From the NCBI GenBank assembly GCA_026873275.1, contig JANTUC010000014.1:744001-808000 (forward strand): a stretch of DNA of 64,000 nt, given 5' to 3'. A model generated the notes under the pieces. The model had not been told where the DNA came from, did no database searches, and worked only from the letters and a program-made list of their open reading frames with translations. A program made the position numbers and the translations under genes. The stretch is from Pseudopithomyces maydicus. Taxonomy: Eukaryota; Ascomycota; Dothideomycetes; Pleosporales; Didymosphaeriaceae. Shown here piece after piece: positions 22,981-33,976 of this stretch (its first letter is position 1; the number at the start of each line of letters is the position of its first letter).

Positions 22981-24297
22981 GCCAACTCTTGGGGGGTGGT
23001 TGTGAATAGCAATTGATAAGTAGGGGGGTGTTTGGCTGGAGATACCGGCGACTGGCCCGCGTCGGACTGCGAGCAATGGGCGGGCTGGCTTGCAGGCGAG
23101 GCCGGCGGGCCAGACGCGGGCGGCGCGCAAACGTCAGCTGGACACTCATCCTTCGCACGCGTGGGCGAGGCCGACGAAGCTATTCGACTGTCGTCAGGAC
23201 GCATGCACCCCGCCCAGCAGCCCCGGCAGCACCAGCAGCAGCATCGCACGCTGGACGCCGCGCCGCTGCGACGTGCCTGCAGAGGCCGGCTGCTGGGCGC
23301 TGCTGGCCTGCTGCTGGCTTGCTGCTGGCTGCCCCCCGCCGGGGGTGCTTGGGGCGCCTCCAGCAGGCAGGCCCGGCGAGGCACCGCTATAAATCCACAC
23401 CGGGTAACGAGGCAGCGACACAGCGACAGCGACGGCACGCACACGGCTCGCAACCAGCACACCAGTACTGTTCCTACCTGTCTACTGCACCGCCGTACCC
23501 ACCGCCCACCCGCTCTCGGACAGCGCCTTGCCTGCCTGGCGATAGTGGACCCTGACACCGGACCCACGCTGCTGCACTAGGCCAAGCCGTGGTAGATATT
23601 TCACATCTGCAACTCACACGCGCCCAGACAGGCCACACACCGAAGAAACAACACTGAAGCTTGGCTGCGCTGTTTCGCCAGAGCCTCAGACGCGCCCGCC
23701 CACCTCCTCCGCATTCCCACCTCTCACAGCCCGAGCCCACCCTCCCGCGACACGACACGCTGATCGGCGCGGACTTGGCTCTCCTGCACGCCCTCCCTCT
23801 TTGGCCCTCCCGCCCCGCCATCCGCCGCCCACCACCCCCAAACATCCACCTCAACCGCCTGCCTCACTACCCATCGGGGAGTCCGCAGACGCCTCCCGTC
23901 TTGGCACCTCGTTTATAACACTTCGCCGAAGCTTCATTCCACCCACTTCCAAGACAACCGTCCATCTATTTCCTCCGCCCGCCGATATTTGACCGGACCA
24001 TCTGGGCCGACTACATATCAGCCCGTCCACGCCCCCGGACTTCACGCTTCTGACCTCGCCCCTCTGTGTCCGCCAGCACGAAGAAAAAGTGACCTCGCAG
24101 CGGACTTCACAACCTACGCACCCCCTGTCCACCCGACAAATATCATACCCCGCCTCTCGCTCTCAAGCGACGCTCCACACCCCGCATACTCTACTATACA
24201 GACCCAGCGTCTCGGGATCTGTTTCCTCGACAGCAACACCACCACCGAGAACCACTTCTACTACCACCGGCAACCACTTCCACCGCACATCCCAGCC
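22981..24297. other. GC-rich divergent promoter region (HIT / STEEP1-like)
   Basis: 1.3 kb between divergent genes. Strongly GC-rich with CAG/GCTG-type and C-rich simple sequence. Long overlapping frames on both strands are composition artefacts and have no recognisable domain. It holds two promoters and a long pyrimidine-rich leader before 24298. Confidence 0.55.
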
Positions 24298-24845
24298 ATG
24301 GATATCACCCGGTCTTCCCGCGACTACTTCGCCATGCCCTCGCCCTCCCCCTCGGAGAAGCTCTCTCTCGCCGCCTCCTCCACCGTCTACACCTACCACT
24401 GCCTCTGCACCCACCTCCTGCTCGCCACCTCGACTCCCCTGCACGCTCTTCCCACCCGCAAGAACTCGTGCGACGCCGCACACATCATGCCCCTCCCCCG
24501 CCACCCTCACCCCCAACCAAAGGCCGCCGCTCCTCGGCCGAGCCGGAGCTCCCGCCCACCGACCACTACGGCCTCCTGCTCAGCACCCGTCTCGAGAACA
24601 AGCCCGAGATGGTGACGTCCGACTCGGGCTTCGAGAAGCGCTATCTCCAGCGGTGCGGGCGGTGCAACCTCGTCGTCGGCTACCAGCTCGATTGGCAGCA
24701 GTTTGCGGGCGACCGGGCGGGCCGCAAGGAGGATCTCGTGTACCTCCTCCCTGACGGCTTTGTCACGACGAGCGAGATGATCATGGGGAAGACCCCGCCG
24801 CAGGGGGGCATCGGCATGGTCACTGTGGCGGAGATCAAGGCGTAG
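24298..24845 (+). CDS. STEEP1-like protein (UPF0428), apparent frameshift
   Basis: Homologue of the conserved eukaryotic STEEP1 (CXorf56) family. The human protein promotes STING exit from the ER; the fungal role is unknown. The ATG at 24298 opens MDITRSSRDYFAMPSPSPSE. It is followed by TVYTYHCLCTHLLLATSTP, HALPTRK and DAAHIMPLP. In the second half come DHYGLLLSTRLENKP, GFEKRYLQRCGRCNLVVGYQ and VYLLPDGFVTTSEMI. Both halves are conserved but lie in different frames. The switch falls at a run of five C (24495-24499), where a sixth would join them; no intron fits. CxC and CGRC cysteines suggest a metal site. No other gene overlaps. Family assignment is firm. Confidence 0.85.
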
Positions 24846-25791
24846 GCGGGTTGCTTGCTTGCTTGCTTGCTGACTTGCTGGCTTGCTTGCGACCTGCGCG
24901 ACGTGTTGGTTTCATATACGATAAGAGGTGTCTTCCGCTTTTTTACTCCATCTCTTTCCTTTTCCTCACTGCAGACGATACATTGTACGATTTTCACACG
25001 GACGAGCAACGGCGTACACGGCACCAACGGGGGACATTAACGGGGACGCTCCAGTCCGGTTTGGTCCGGTTTGGTTCAACAGTCATGGCTCCCACACAGG
25101 CAGCTGTCACGACCACAACCACAACCACAACCACGACTTTTTTCTCCGACATGCCAGCCTTGGCATCGGAGTGGCCTTGGCATTTTGGGATGGGGCTTGG
25201 CATATTTCTTTTTTACGCTTTCCTCTTTTTCCACTTTACTACTCTGCATCCAAGATACCCATTTGGCGAACGCGTAAGGCTTTTCTCACGCTACCTACAT
25301 GAGAGCGCCTAGTTAGACATTTTGCGTTTGCAACATGGACCAAAAACATGTGTTTTTCTTTTTCATCATCATCACATCATGAAGGAAGGAATGAATGCAA
25401 TCGATATGTTTATTGAAAGTTTGCAAATCATGTGTGAATGTGGTGAATGTGGTGAATGATAAAGTTCATTTCCAGTTCGCAAATCATCCATCTGCGTGAA
25501 TGTGGTGAATGATGATACAAACACGTGTTGTTCATGGTAATGGACGGCTAATGCAATTGAATGTTTTCATTTCGTCGAATCCATCGATTGTAAAAAAAAA
25601 AGAGAGAAAGAAAATGTGTACCGGTGACTCCATGCTTCCAGGAAGAGCGAAAGCGGGCGACGTCTTCAAAAAACACCGCCACTTTTGCAAATGCCCATTC
25701 CAACCATTTCCAAGCCAAGTCATTCATGCCCACCCACGCAAAATAAAACGCCTATCCCGCATGCAACACGTCCACCGACCCCACCAAACGT
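24846..25791. other. Convergent intergenic region with simple repeats
   Basis: Between the STEEP1-like gene and the light-chain gene ends. It starts with a degenerate TTGC tetranucleotide array (24851-24886), has ACAACC repeats near 25110-25135, and GAATGTGGT repeats near 25434-25515. An open frame of 76 codons at 25084-25312 is mostly a Thr run plus a hydrophobic stretch; I do not call it. Confidence 0.55.
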
Positions 25792-26459
25792 CTAGTTCTC
25801 CGCGATGGTCTTGACAAACTCCCTGTAATCCACCTCGTTGTTCCCCGTGTCAATCGTGCTCTTGAACAGCTCCTCGACCTCCTCCTCGCTCATCTTCTCG
25901 CCCAGGTTCGTCAGGATGTACTTGATCTGGCCCTTTCCGACGAAGCCCGAGCGGTCCTTGTCGAAGACCTGGAACCCCCGTATGTACTCCTCGATGTCGA
26001 AGGGCTCGCGGAAGCCGCCGGGGCGGTTCAGGATCTTGGAGAAGGTCTCAAAGTCGACTGTGAAGTACGCATATTAGCACGGGGTGTGTGGATGGATTGG
26101 AAACAGAGACGGATGGCCGGAAGGAAGCAGACCGCGATGCAGGCAACGCTCTCCTGTCCAGCGACGCGAGAAAACAACACAGCGTGCAAGATGAGTAGAA
26201 GGGGATAAAGGACAACTCACAATCTGCACCCACGCCCCTCTCCAAATCCCCAATCTCGGCCAGCGTCGGGTTCTGTCCACATGCCCTCAGCAAGTCGCCC
26301 AACGCGGCGCGATCCACGCGGCCGTTGCCGCGCTTGTCGAAGAGCTGGAATGCCTCGCGGTAGTTGGTGGATGCCTGTTGAGCGTGAGAATGCGAATGGG
26401 TGGCCATTGTTAGAGCGTGTGTAGGGAGGGAGGTATGTAGATGGCGAGATGCGCGGGGA

Positions 26460-26503
<44 letters not shown>

Positions 26504-26754
26504 GGTGCGAGACGAGGCGATGCAGCGTGTGGGCGGATGTGTATACGTGGCGATGTAGCGGCGAGGGTCGTGTTTGTTGTGTATTGCGCTGTCACGCTGC
26601 TGCTGCACTCCGTTGTTGCCATGCCATGCCTGCCATGCCTGCCACACATGCCGTGCATCCAGGGCGGTGGCGCCCCAGCGAGGCATGCGCCCCGCGCGCG
26701 CTGTGATTGGGGATGTGCGACCGAGGGGGGTCCAAGGGGCGAGCGACTCACCAT
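25792..26754 (-). CDS. cdc4: Myosin essential light chain (S. pombe Cdc4-like EF-hand protein)
   Basis: Calmodulin-fold light chain that binds myosin IQ motifs and acts in the cytokinetic ring. Proposed exons: 26754-26752 (ATG only), 26374-26221 and 26057-25792, giving 140 residues (Cdc4 has 141). The first donor is a perfect ATG|GTGAGT, and the joined start reads MASTNYREAFQLFDKRGNGR. Exon 2 contains the family hallmark GDLLRACGQNPTLAEI. Exon 3 contains FETFSKILNRPGGF, the EF-hand-like GFQVFDKDRSGFVG, YILTNLGEKMSEEEVEELFK and NNEVDYREFVKTI. Loop 1 (DKRGNGRVD) is degenerate, as in light chains. An alternative start at 26407 without the first intron would add eleven His/Ser-rich residues. The first intron (377 nt) holds a GGCT microsatellite. 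Confidence 0.92.
26461..26502. repeat. (GGCT)n microsatellite in light-chain intron 1
   Basis: About 10.5 perfect copies of GGCT within the proposed first intron of the light-chain gene. Spliced out, so length changes should be tolerated. Confidence 0.9.
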
Positions 26755-28045
26755 TGTGATTGCTTTGTTTCTTTTCCGATGCGACGGGCACGTATGTATG
26801 TGTGGAGCGAGGGATAACTTATTGCTGGCGTAAAAGTTCGGAAAGGTAGAGGGGTGTAGCGGTCAGATTGGGGCGTGTTTGGTAAAAGCGAGCGTGGACC
26901 AGGGGATGCGCTGTTGTTGCCAAGCCGTCCGTCGTCGTCGTGGAAACGGGGGCGATGGGAGATGGCTGCGCGGGATTGGGTTGGGGAATTGGCGCTGGGA
27001 TGGAAGTGTGATGTCACTGGTCGAGTGCCTATTGCTTGTCTTGGGAAAGCAGAGCGATGGGTTGAATGGGCGCTTTTGCTGCTCGTCGTGCTGGTTTTGC
27101 GGTGCTTCAGTCTAGCTGCCTGCGCCCAGATGGCGGTGAGCCAGCGTTTCCCGACCGCTTCAGCCTGCCGCATTGTTGACTTTCGCCATCACGACTGCCC
27201 GTAGGGAAAAGGGGGCCGTATACCATTGTTTCTATCTGTCTATTTGCAAGAGACGGTCGGACACGGACCGGCTACGGTTCATACTCAGAGTCGACCTGGC
27301 TAGTCCCCACCATGTACCGCACGCGGATTCCTACCCGTCTTCATCGCCACCGCCCACTGCGCAGCCACGTCGCGAAGAACCTGTCGCAACGTCCATATCA
27401 TACAGTTAAACAGAACCAAGAAAGAAAAAAGAAAACATAAGGCTTCTAGAATCGTAACACCACCGCTGCATCGCATGACACCATCACCATTGCAAGCCCA
27501 GCCTAGACCACAGCCCGCCACACGCAGTGCCTCTCTCCTCTACCCAGCAGGCCTACTCACAGACTCTGCCTAGCCTAATCTCCATCTAAATACTTATTCA
27601 GTCTCACTTCCGCCCACCATGCTCATCGCACGAGGCGCCCAGCGTCCAACCCAGCTGATGCCTTTAGCCCAGCCCAGCCTATCTATCTATCCCCGAGGCT
27701 GACGCCCAGCTGAATAAAACGCCCCGACAGCACAGAGGACTAGATAGCCTGTGGCACAGTACAAAAAGAGACGCTCTTCCTAGTATTCCGACGATCTGTT
27801 CGAGTTGCGTCCCTGACCGCTGCCCTTTTCGGTCTTACATACATTGTACATGCAACGTCCGAATTCTGCATCTTATCTCGTGAATACGTACTTTGCGAGG
27901 TGCTGCTCTTTTGCCTGAAGAGGTGTTGAAAGCGAGAGAGTCGCGTTTATTCTTACATACATACATACTTGCGTGTATACATACAGACGGACGCACATAC
28001 ACACAGACGGACATACGCACATACGTACATATGTACACAGACCTC
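26755..28045. other. Divergent intergenic region (light chain / 79-residue membrane protein)
   Basis: 1.3 kb with promoters of two divergent genes. Open frames present are overlapping and lack motifs. ATAC/ACAT-type simple sequence lies at 27955-28035 immediately before the next ATG. Confidence 0.5.
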
Positions 28046-28459
28046 ATGTCTCAGTTCACACGTACCACGAATCTGACCGTCGTCCTCGCCCTTACTACCT
28101 TCTTATTCTATACCTCGATCGCCAATGCATACGCGCTGTACGTCTCAACTCCAATCCCATCTCAATCCCCAATCCCAATCACGCCCCAATCCTCATCTCA
28201 TCTCATCTCACCCATACTCTCACTTACCCATCCGGCCACACCCGCACCCGTCCCACCCCATCCCATCCCATTCCATCCAGCAAACATTCCTTCGTGACTA
28301 ACCCACCCCAGAGCCCCAACCCCAAATCCTCCTTCGCTCTCCCCCACTTCTCCCTCTTCCTACCAACCCCTCAATCCAACCTATTATCTCTTCCCCCTCG
28401 CCATCCTCGCCCTCTACGCCGCCGAAGGCCCCGGCGGCCGCTGGATGCTGATACGCTGA
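28046..28459 (+). CDS. Small membrane protein of 79 residues, unknown function
   Basis: Two exons, 28046-28137 and 28312-28459. The 174-nt intron has a GTACGT donor, a GACTAAC branch site and a CAG acceptor. The joined product begins MSQFTRTTNLTVVLALTTF and has a hydrophobic helix at about residues 10-28. A Pro/Ser-rich loop follows, then a second helix in YYLFPLAILALYAA, and the end is GGRWMLIR. Two short helices with a proline-rich linker suggest an ER or mitochondrial membrane protein; alternatively the first helix is a signal peptide ending at IANA. I do not recognise the family. The intact splice signals and clean reading frame across both exons support a real gene. An in-frame ATG at 28031 would add five residues. 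Confidence 0.65.
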
Positions 28460-29396
28460 GCCCCGTGTCGGTGAGCCCCGCGTCCCGCGGGAAGGGAAGG
28501 ACCCCGTCATGTCTGTCCATGTACATATCTCTCCGTGTGCATCTTGGCTGCTGCGGCCCGTACTACCCACCGTGCATGCTTGTGATAAGACAAGACAAGT
28601 CTTGAAGTCTTGGGAGTCTTGGAGTCTTGGCGGTGGGTGGTGGGTCGCTGAGCTTATGTTGTTGAGGGAGGGGTGGATTGGGGGCTTGGCGGTGCCCAAG
28701 GGGTCTAGATGCGTGGTGCGAGAGGGAAGGGGACGGGAGGGACGGGAGGGACCGGGAGCGGGAGGGGACATGTCCGCGGGAGGGGAGAAACGGTGAGGAA
28801 GAGGCGGTGGCATGATGGTACCGAGGGTGTGGAAAAAAAAGGCAGCTGCATGTGCGTGGAACTAATTAGTGGTACGACATGACGTTGCAGTCTGGTCTGC
28901 CAAGTGGGTTCGTCGTGATTTGGGAAGTGCAGGTGGTTGATAGCTTCGGATGGCGTCTTGGGTGTTGTGTGAGGAACTTGGGTTTGGCGTCTGGATGGTC
29001 TGCTTGTTTGGTGTGATGGTTTCGGTGTTGCGGTGAATTTGGGTTGGATGAGGCTTTGTACTAATTAATCAAGGAACAAGATTAAAATGCAGAAAACAGG
29101 TTTCGTGTCGGCGACAGTTTTGGCGATGGGTTCTAGCTTCTCGGCGATGTGAAGGACCTTCGTGGGTGTGATACTGGGAGGGAGTGATGAATTGCCATGC
29201 ATACTGTCGCCTTGAACAAGCCCAGCACCCATCAATTCTTTATTATTCTAGTGATATTTAGCATAGTTGAGTAAAAGTACTTACTTCGGTATGGCATATA
29301 TTGAAAGTACGATGGATGCTGAACACTGATGCTGAACACTGCTGCTGAACATGCTGAACACTCATACTCGCAACCTGAAAAGTACACCATACCTCC
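28460..29396. other. Convergent intergenic region before HRQ1 end
   Basis: G-rich on the plus strand (28660-28800), then AT-rich. A direct repeat GATGCTGAACACT occurs near 29315-29365. No gene supported. Confidence 0.5.
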
Positions 29397-32300
29397 CTAC
29401 CGATGCACCCCAATAAACGTCCTCTCTCCCCCAAACATACTAATACTCCTCGAAAAATTATCCTCCTCCTCCGGCTCATCCTTAATCAACACCCCATCCA
29501 CAACCTTCCCCCTTACCATCCGCACCTCCTCAGCCGGCACCACCGTCTCAATCCCCGCCGGAACATAATCTTCCTCCCCAAACGGCAAAGCATCGATATC
29601 AATCTCCTTCTCCCTCCCTAACAAACACATAATGATAACTAGCGCCCCTGCCTTACTCATCACCTGATTCGCCTGCTTGCACGCCTCATCGCAGCAACAT
29701 TCCAGACAGCCCTCCAAACAGTGACACGCTTGCACCCGCCGACACGCCTGCTCCAGCAAGGTATCCACGAACTCAAACGCCTTGGTCGAAATGCCCGACC
29801 CGGATGCCCCGCCCTTGGCGTCGTAGAATGTGAGTCGCGCGGGACGCTTCCGCTGTGTCTCGCGCTTCGCAAATTCCTTGATCGCGACTTTGCACTCTGT
29901 GCGCACGTCGCCAGGCATGCTGATGACGAAGTTAGGCATAAGGGAGAGGATCGCGTGTTCCGCTGCGTGGATTCCCGCCGCGACATTGAGCCTCCTTTCG
30001 TTCAGGATGTCGAGGGCTGCTTTGGGGACATCGAGCCACATGCCCTTGCTGTAGAGGATGATAGGCGGGTTGTCCACTTGGACGGCGTCGAGGATGCGGC
30101 GCTTCTTGTCGACTTTGAAGAAGCCGAAGACGACCTGGTGGATTTTGATGGGGCCGTAAAAGGCTTTGGACGGGGAGTTGGGGATGCGGCGGATGGCGTG
30201 GGTTTCGACAGGGTCGATGTCGGTGAAGTCGCGTTGTTGGGTTGTCCAGTCGACTTTTACGAGCTCGACTTTGGCGATCATGCGGTCTTGGGAGAATTCT
30301 TTGATGAGATAAGTGTTGCCTTGGTGAAGGAAAATGCCGCCCTCATAGATGGTGAAGAAGGCGCGCGAGGCTTCGAGTTCCTCCAGAACGATGTTTTTGC
30401 CGTGTGTGGTGTCTATGATGGCGAAGTGAGTGTCTTCTGTATCTCGGATGGCTACGTGTCGGGAAGGTTGCGGCAAGAAACGTTCGTTGCAATGGAAGAA
30501 TCCTCCGTCATCTTTGCGCATGCGTTCTTTTGCGATTTTGGGGAGAAGTGCCCCAAAGTAGTCCTTGTCTGTATCTGGTTGGATTGGCATTTCATGGGCA
30601 GCACATTGAATGTGACCCTCCAGGACAAGAATGTTCTCCAAGTCTACCTGAAGCTCGCTATTGGGCTTAGTAAATATTTCGTCCGGGTTCGACATGTAAA
30701 ATTGGTCTGTAGGGAAGCAGTCGCCCACAAGCACCGAAAGTGAATCTTTATTTCTTCGGCCTGCACGTCCGCTCTGTTGACGTAAATTGGCAATCGTGTA
30801 AGGAAAGCCGACAGTGATTACCGCGTCGAGGGACCCGATATCGACTCCCAGCTCCAATGCACTCGTCGCTACAATGCCAACCAACTTCCCTTCGAACATT
30901 TCCCGTTCTATCTGTCGTCGGTCTTGAGGGGTATATCCCCCTCGATAAGACATCACTCGTGCTATAACGTCTGTTCGTTCTAGCTCCTGTAGCTCAGTCT
31001 TGATCGCCGCTTGAAGGACCTCGCACTGCTTCCTTATGCGACAAAACGCGATAACACGGACGCCACGCAATATCAACTGACAAAAAAGCTTCGCCGACTC
31101 GGCCATGGTATTGCCACGCCCTGAGGTGGGATCCCCGGGGTCCTTGAAAGGCGTGTTCCAGCACAAAAACTCTTTCCTGCCCGAAGGCGACCCGTCGAAA
31201 TCAGTGAGTCTGACTTCATCAACCCCAAAGATGGTCCTCATATGCGCTTCTGGATTCGCAACGGTCGCTGAACAGGATATAAATTTGACGTGATGATTTC
31301 CCAACGCAGCGCATATGCGCCTCAGACGTCTCATGATCATGGCGACATGCGCTCCGAAAAGCCCATTATAAACATGCAGCTCATCTACCACTACGAATTT
31401 CAGGTTTTGCAAGAACGATCGCCACGCTTCTTCCTGGGGTAAGATCGTGATGTGAAGCATATCCGGATTCGTGAAGATGATGCGCGCCTCATCACGGATG
31501 TAATTACGATCTGCCATTGGCGTGTCGCCGTCAAACGTCTCTACTACTAGGTCCTGTAGGCCGTCCATGAAGCGCAGCATCTCCTTCAGACTGCGCTTCT
31601 GGTCTTGCGCCAGGGCCTTTGTAGGGAATATGTACATTGCACGCGTGTTGATCTCTTGCTCGAGCTGGTGTAGAACGGGGATTTGGTAAATGAGCGACTT
31701 GCCAGAGCTGGTGGAGGTCGATACAATTACATTGTGTCCGTCGTGTAGGTTGTTAATGGCTTCGGCTTGGTGTGCATAGAGTTGCTCAATGTTTCGTGTA
31801 TTGTAAAGCGCATTGACGAGGCGCTGGGACATCTGAAAATTCAATTCGCCGTATATAGGGGGTTGAGGATCGAAGACGCGGTGTCCATCGGGAACAATCT
31901 GACCCGTATACCACTCCAGGGTCTTGATTTCTTCAATTATCTCTGGTATAGCTTTGCGCTCCGTGGGTATCGAAGGTGGAAGTAAAGACCTTTCCGGATT
32001 TGGGGTGCTCGATCTGCTTTCCGAAGGCACAGGTATATAAGGCAAAGAGACCTGTTGCAAATGCGACACTGCATCGCGGCCTTCTTCGGCGCACTGGTTC
32101 AAAAAGGCATTGACGGCGGATGTGAATTTCATGTTTCGCTTCTCAATGAGGTTCATCATCTGCTTCTGGCTGAAAACCGGCATCTTAAGATCCTCATTCC
32201 TCAAACGCTGTACAGCCTTGGTCGGCTCGCCAGTCTTCGCGTGCTGGACTTGCCGCTTCAAGTCGCCGTCAATGAACTCAAACAGCAGCACTTCTTTGTG

Positions 32301-32879
32301 TTCATGCTTATCCAATTCAGGTTCTGAGATGACGAAATCCCCAGCCTTCCCCTTTTTGTTTTCCTCAGATCCCATGAGATTGATCTGCAGCATGGCCTCG
32401 TCCACGTATGCGAAGTTGACCGCCCTGGGAATCAATGCTGCGATCTGTGCTACGTCCTCAATGACCAAGTCGCGCTGGATGTTCGCTTCCACGGTGCTCT
32501 TCAGGTTTTCGAGCGTAGTCGCAAGATGTTTGCGCGTGCAGCAAAACGTGTAGACGAGATTCAGCGCACGATGCACCTGGGCGAGCTTGCTCATATGCGC
32601 TGGCCATGGTATCGTAGTCTCGACGATAGCTGAGGAACTCCGACGGCTCAACGAGGGTTTATCCGCCCCATTGTTCTTCTTTGGTGTCCTTCTCGGTTTT
32701 TTTCCGCCATCGTGTATCTTGGTAGGTATCGTGGTGGTGGTAGCATTCTCTAGGACGACCTCGTCCGGCTGCGCATCTGCTTCGAGCGTCTCGGTGCCTT
32801 CCGAAGCATTTTCGTGGGATTTCCGTTTGCGCTTTCGTACAACCTGGTCGGACACAGTGGCGGCCTTCAATCGTGGCAT
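29397..32879 (-). CDS. HRQ1: Hrq1-type RecQ4-family 3'-5' DNA helicase
   Basis: Intronless 1160-residue superfamily 2 helicase of the Hrq1 group, linked in yeasts to interstrand crosslink repair and telomere maintenance. A Lys/Arg-rich, probably nuclear, N-terminus precedes a ubiquitin-like/winged region. The Walker A motif is STSTSSGKSLIYQIP (about residues 420-435), followed by FPTKALAQDQ (Ia), VVDELHVYNG (motif II, DELH) and FISCSATVANP (III). The second RecA lobe has VIAFCRIRKQCE, ATSALELGVDIGSLDAVI and QQSGRAGRRNKDSL (VI). The C-terminal region carries the Hrq1-type cysteine cluster CHCLEGCLECCCDEAC. Its length and motif order match the family. The uninterrupted 3.5-kb frame is a useful control against the frameshifted neighbours. 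Confidence 0.95.
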   Translation of the reverse strand: MPRLKAATVSDQVVRKRKRKSHENASEGTETLEADAQPDEVVLENATTTTIPTKIHDGGKKPRRTPKKNNGADKPSLSRRSSSAIVETTIPWPAHMSKLAQVHRALNLVYTFCCTRKHLATTLENLKSTVEANIQRDLVIEDVAQIAALIPRAVNFAYVDEAMLQINLMGSEENKKGKAGDFVISEPELDKHEHKEVLLFEFIDGDLKRQVQHAKTGEPTKAVQRLRNEDLKMPVFSQKQMMNLIEKRNMKFTSAVNAFLNQCAEEGRDAVSHLQQVSLPYIPVPSESRSSTPNPERSLLPPSIPTERKAIPEIIEEIKTLEWYTGQIVPDGHRVFDPQPPIYGELNFQMSQRLVNALYNTRNIEQLYAHQAEAINNLHDGHNVIVSTSTSSGKSLIYQIPVLHQLEQEINTRAMYIFPTKALAQDQKRSLKEMLRFMDGLQDLVVETFDGDTPMADRNYIRDEARIIFTNPDMLHITILPQEEAWRSFLQNLKFVVVDELHVYNGLFGAHVAMIMRRLRRICAALGNHHVKFISCSATVANPEAHMRTIFGVDEVRLTDFDGSPSGRKEFLCWNTPFKDPGDPTSGRGNTMAESAKLFCQLILRGVRVIAFCRIRKQCEVLQAAIKTELQELERTDVIARVMSYRGGYTPQDRRQIEREMFEGKLVGIVATSALELGVDIGSLDAVITVGFPYTIANLRQQSGRAGRRNKDSLSVLVGDCFPTDQFYMSNPDEIFTKPNSELQVDLENILVLEGHIQCAAHEMPIQPDTDKDYFGALLPKIAKERMRKDDGGFFHCNERFLPQPSRHVAIRDTEDTHFAIIDTTHGKNIVLEELEASRAFFTIYEGGIFLHQGNTYLIKEFSQDRMIAKVELVKVDWTTQQRDFTDIDPVETHAIRRIPNSPSKAFYGPIKIHQVVFGFFKVDKKRRILDAVQVDNPPIILYSKGMWLDVPKAALDILNERRLNVAAGIHAAEHAILSLMPNFVISMPGDVRTECKVAIKEFAKRETQRKRPARLTFYDAKGGASGSGISTKAFEFVDTLLEQACRRVQACHCLEGCLECCCDEACKQANQVMSKAGALVIIMCLLGREKEIDIDALPFGEEDYVPAGIETVVPAEEVRMVRGKVVDGVLIKDEPEEEDNFSRSISMFGGERTFIGVHR

Positions 32880-33976
32880 TGTTGATGCATGGTGCGGTCG
32901 AGGAAGCGTGCGAAACGATGATCAAGCGTGGCGCAAATCGATGACGCAAGGCGGAGCGAGCAGCATGAGGAGAATGGCGAGGATTTGCAAAAATTGCGAG
33001 ATGTCCGGTAGAATTCGCGTACGAGAGACTTTTTTTGAGAAAGGAAACATGGTCGAGATGCTTACTTAGCGGACCGCCTTTGGGCGGGGGCAGGCATGTC
33101 GGTGGCGAGTGCACATCGCCAACGCGCCCTCGCGCGATCACGTGATTGGTCTGACGCCCGGGCGCCCACCTGGCGGGTCCACGTCCATGAGTGCATGTGT
33201 CCACTACACCCGGTCCCAGATCTCATGTGTCTTGTTTCTGAATGTCTTGCTTTTATCCAATCGTGCATTAATGACATCTTTGTTAGTTTGCGATTGGCCG
33301 GGGCTGAAAGATAGATGCGGTACGTTTTTACTGTGCCACATTCCACTTCCCTGTCATGCCCGACATCAACCACGCCGCCAGTACGATCGCTGTTTCTACG
33401 ATTATTTCCGATTCAAGCCAACGTGTCACTTGAGTACGTGATTCTTATTCTGCAGAGGTGAGGCTTTAGAATATTTCGTAGTAAATTCAGATTCTATTTG
33501 CATGTTGCAGTATCTTCAAGATTTTTTAATCGGTATTCGATGACCTCAAGCATTCAGGAAATTTGGCCATATACTTGTATGATTTTACCAGGACACCAAA
33601 ATCCGGACTTGTAAACAATCAATGTACTACCCTGCGTTCCCTTCGCAAGCGCCGAAGGGTAGTGCACTACACCGTATCAAGTTCAATACGCCGCAGGACT
33701 TCGCACTTTCACACTGCAGCTTCATACACTGAACACGAAGCCTCATGTCCGATAGTTTCAACGGACGGCACAGTAGTTCTCGTTGTCCTGTTGTGTGTGG
33801 ATCACCGTAGATGACTTGACCTCCTCGTTGACTCTGTACGTATAAAGGATGAGTCCCTCCTGCGCAACAAAGTTACCCATCAACCCGCCAGCTCACCATT
33901 CTACTTCCAACAAAGTCCTCATACAAATCATTATATCCCCAATCCAACTACCACCTTTCACACCAGCGCCATAAAT
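32880..33976. other. Divergent intergenic region (HRQ1 / secreted peptide gene)
   Basis: Left part is the HRQ1 promoter; right part, from about 33800, is a compact promoter with TATA box and a C/A-rich leader for the peptide gene. A CGCGATCACGTGATTGG palindromic patch with E-box CACGTG lies near 33132-33150. No other gene. Confidence 0.55.
33841..33847 (+). promoter_or_regulatory. TATA box of secreted peptide gene A
   Basis: TATAAAG 130 bases before the ATG at 33977, followed by a pyrimidine/CA-rich leader typical of fungal 5' UTRs. Confidence 0.6.

Noticed and set aside
23013..23580. Overlapping open frames of 180-200 codons on both strands
   Set aside because: Low-complexity GC-rich sequence with CAG/GCTG repeats open in many frames at once; no domain.
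24089..24754. 221-codon plus-strand frame over the STEEP1-like gene
   Set aside because: Shadow frame; conserved residues belong to the other two frames.
25084..25312. 76-codon frame with Thr run and hydrophobic stretch
   Set aside because: The Thr run is an ACAACC simple repeat and the hydrophobic stretch is T-rich DNA; no splice or promoter context.
29721..30743. 340-codon plus-strand frame opposite HRQ1
   Set aside because: Antisense shadow of a strongly conserved helicase gene.
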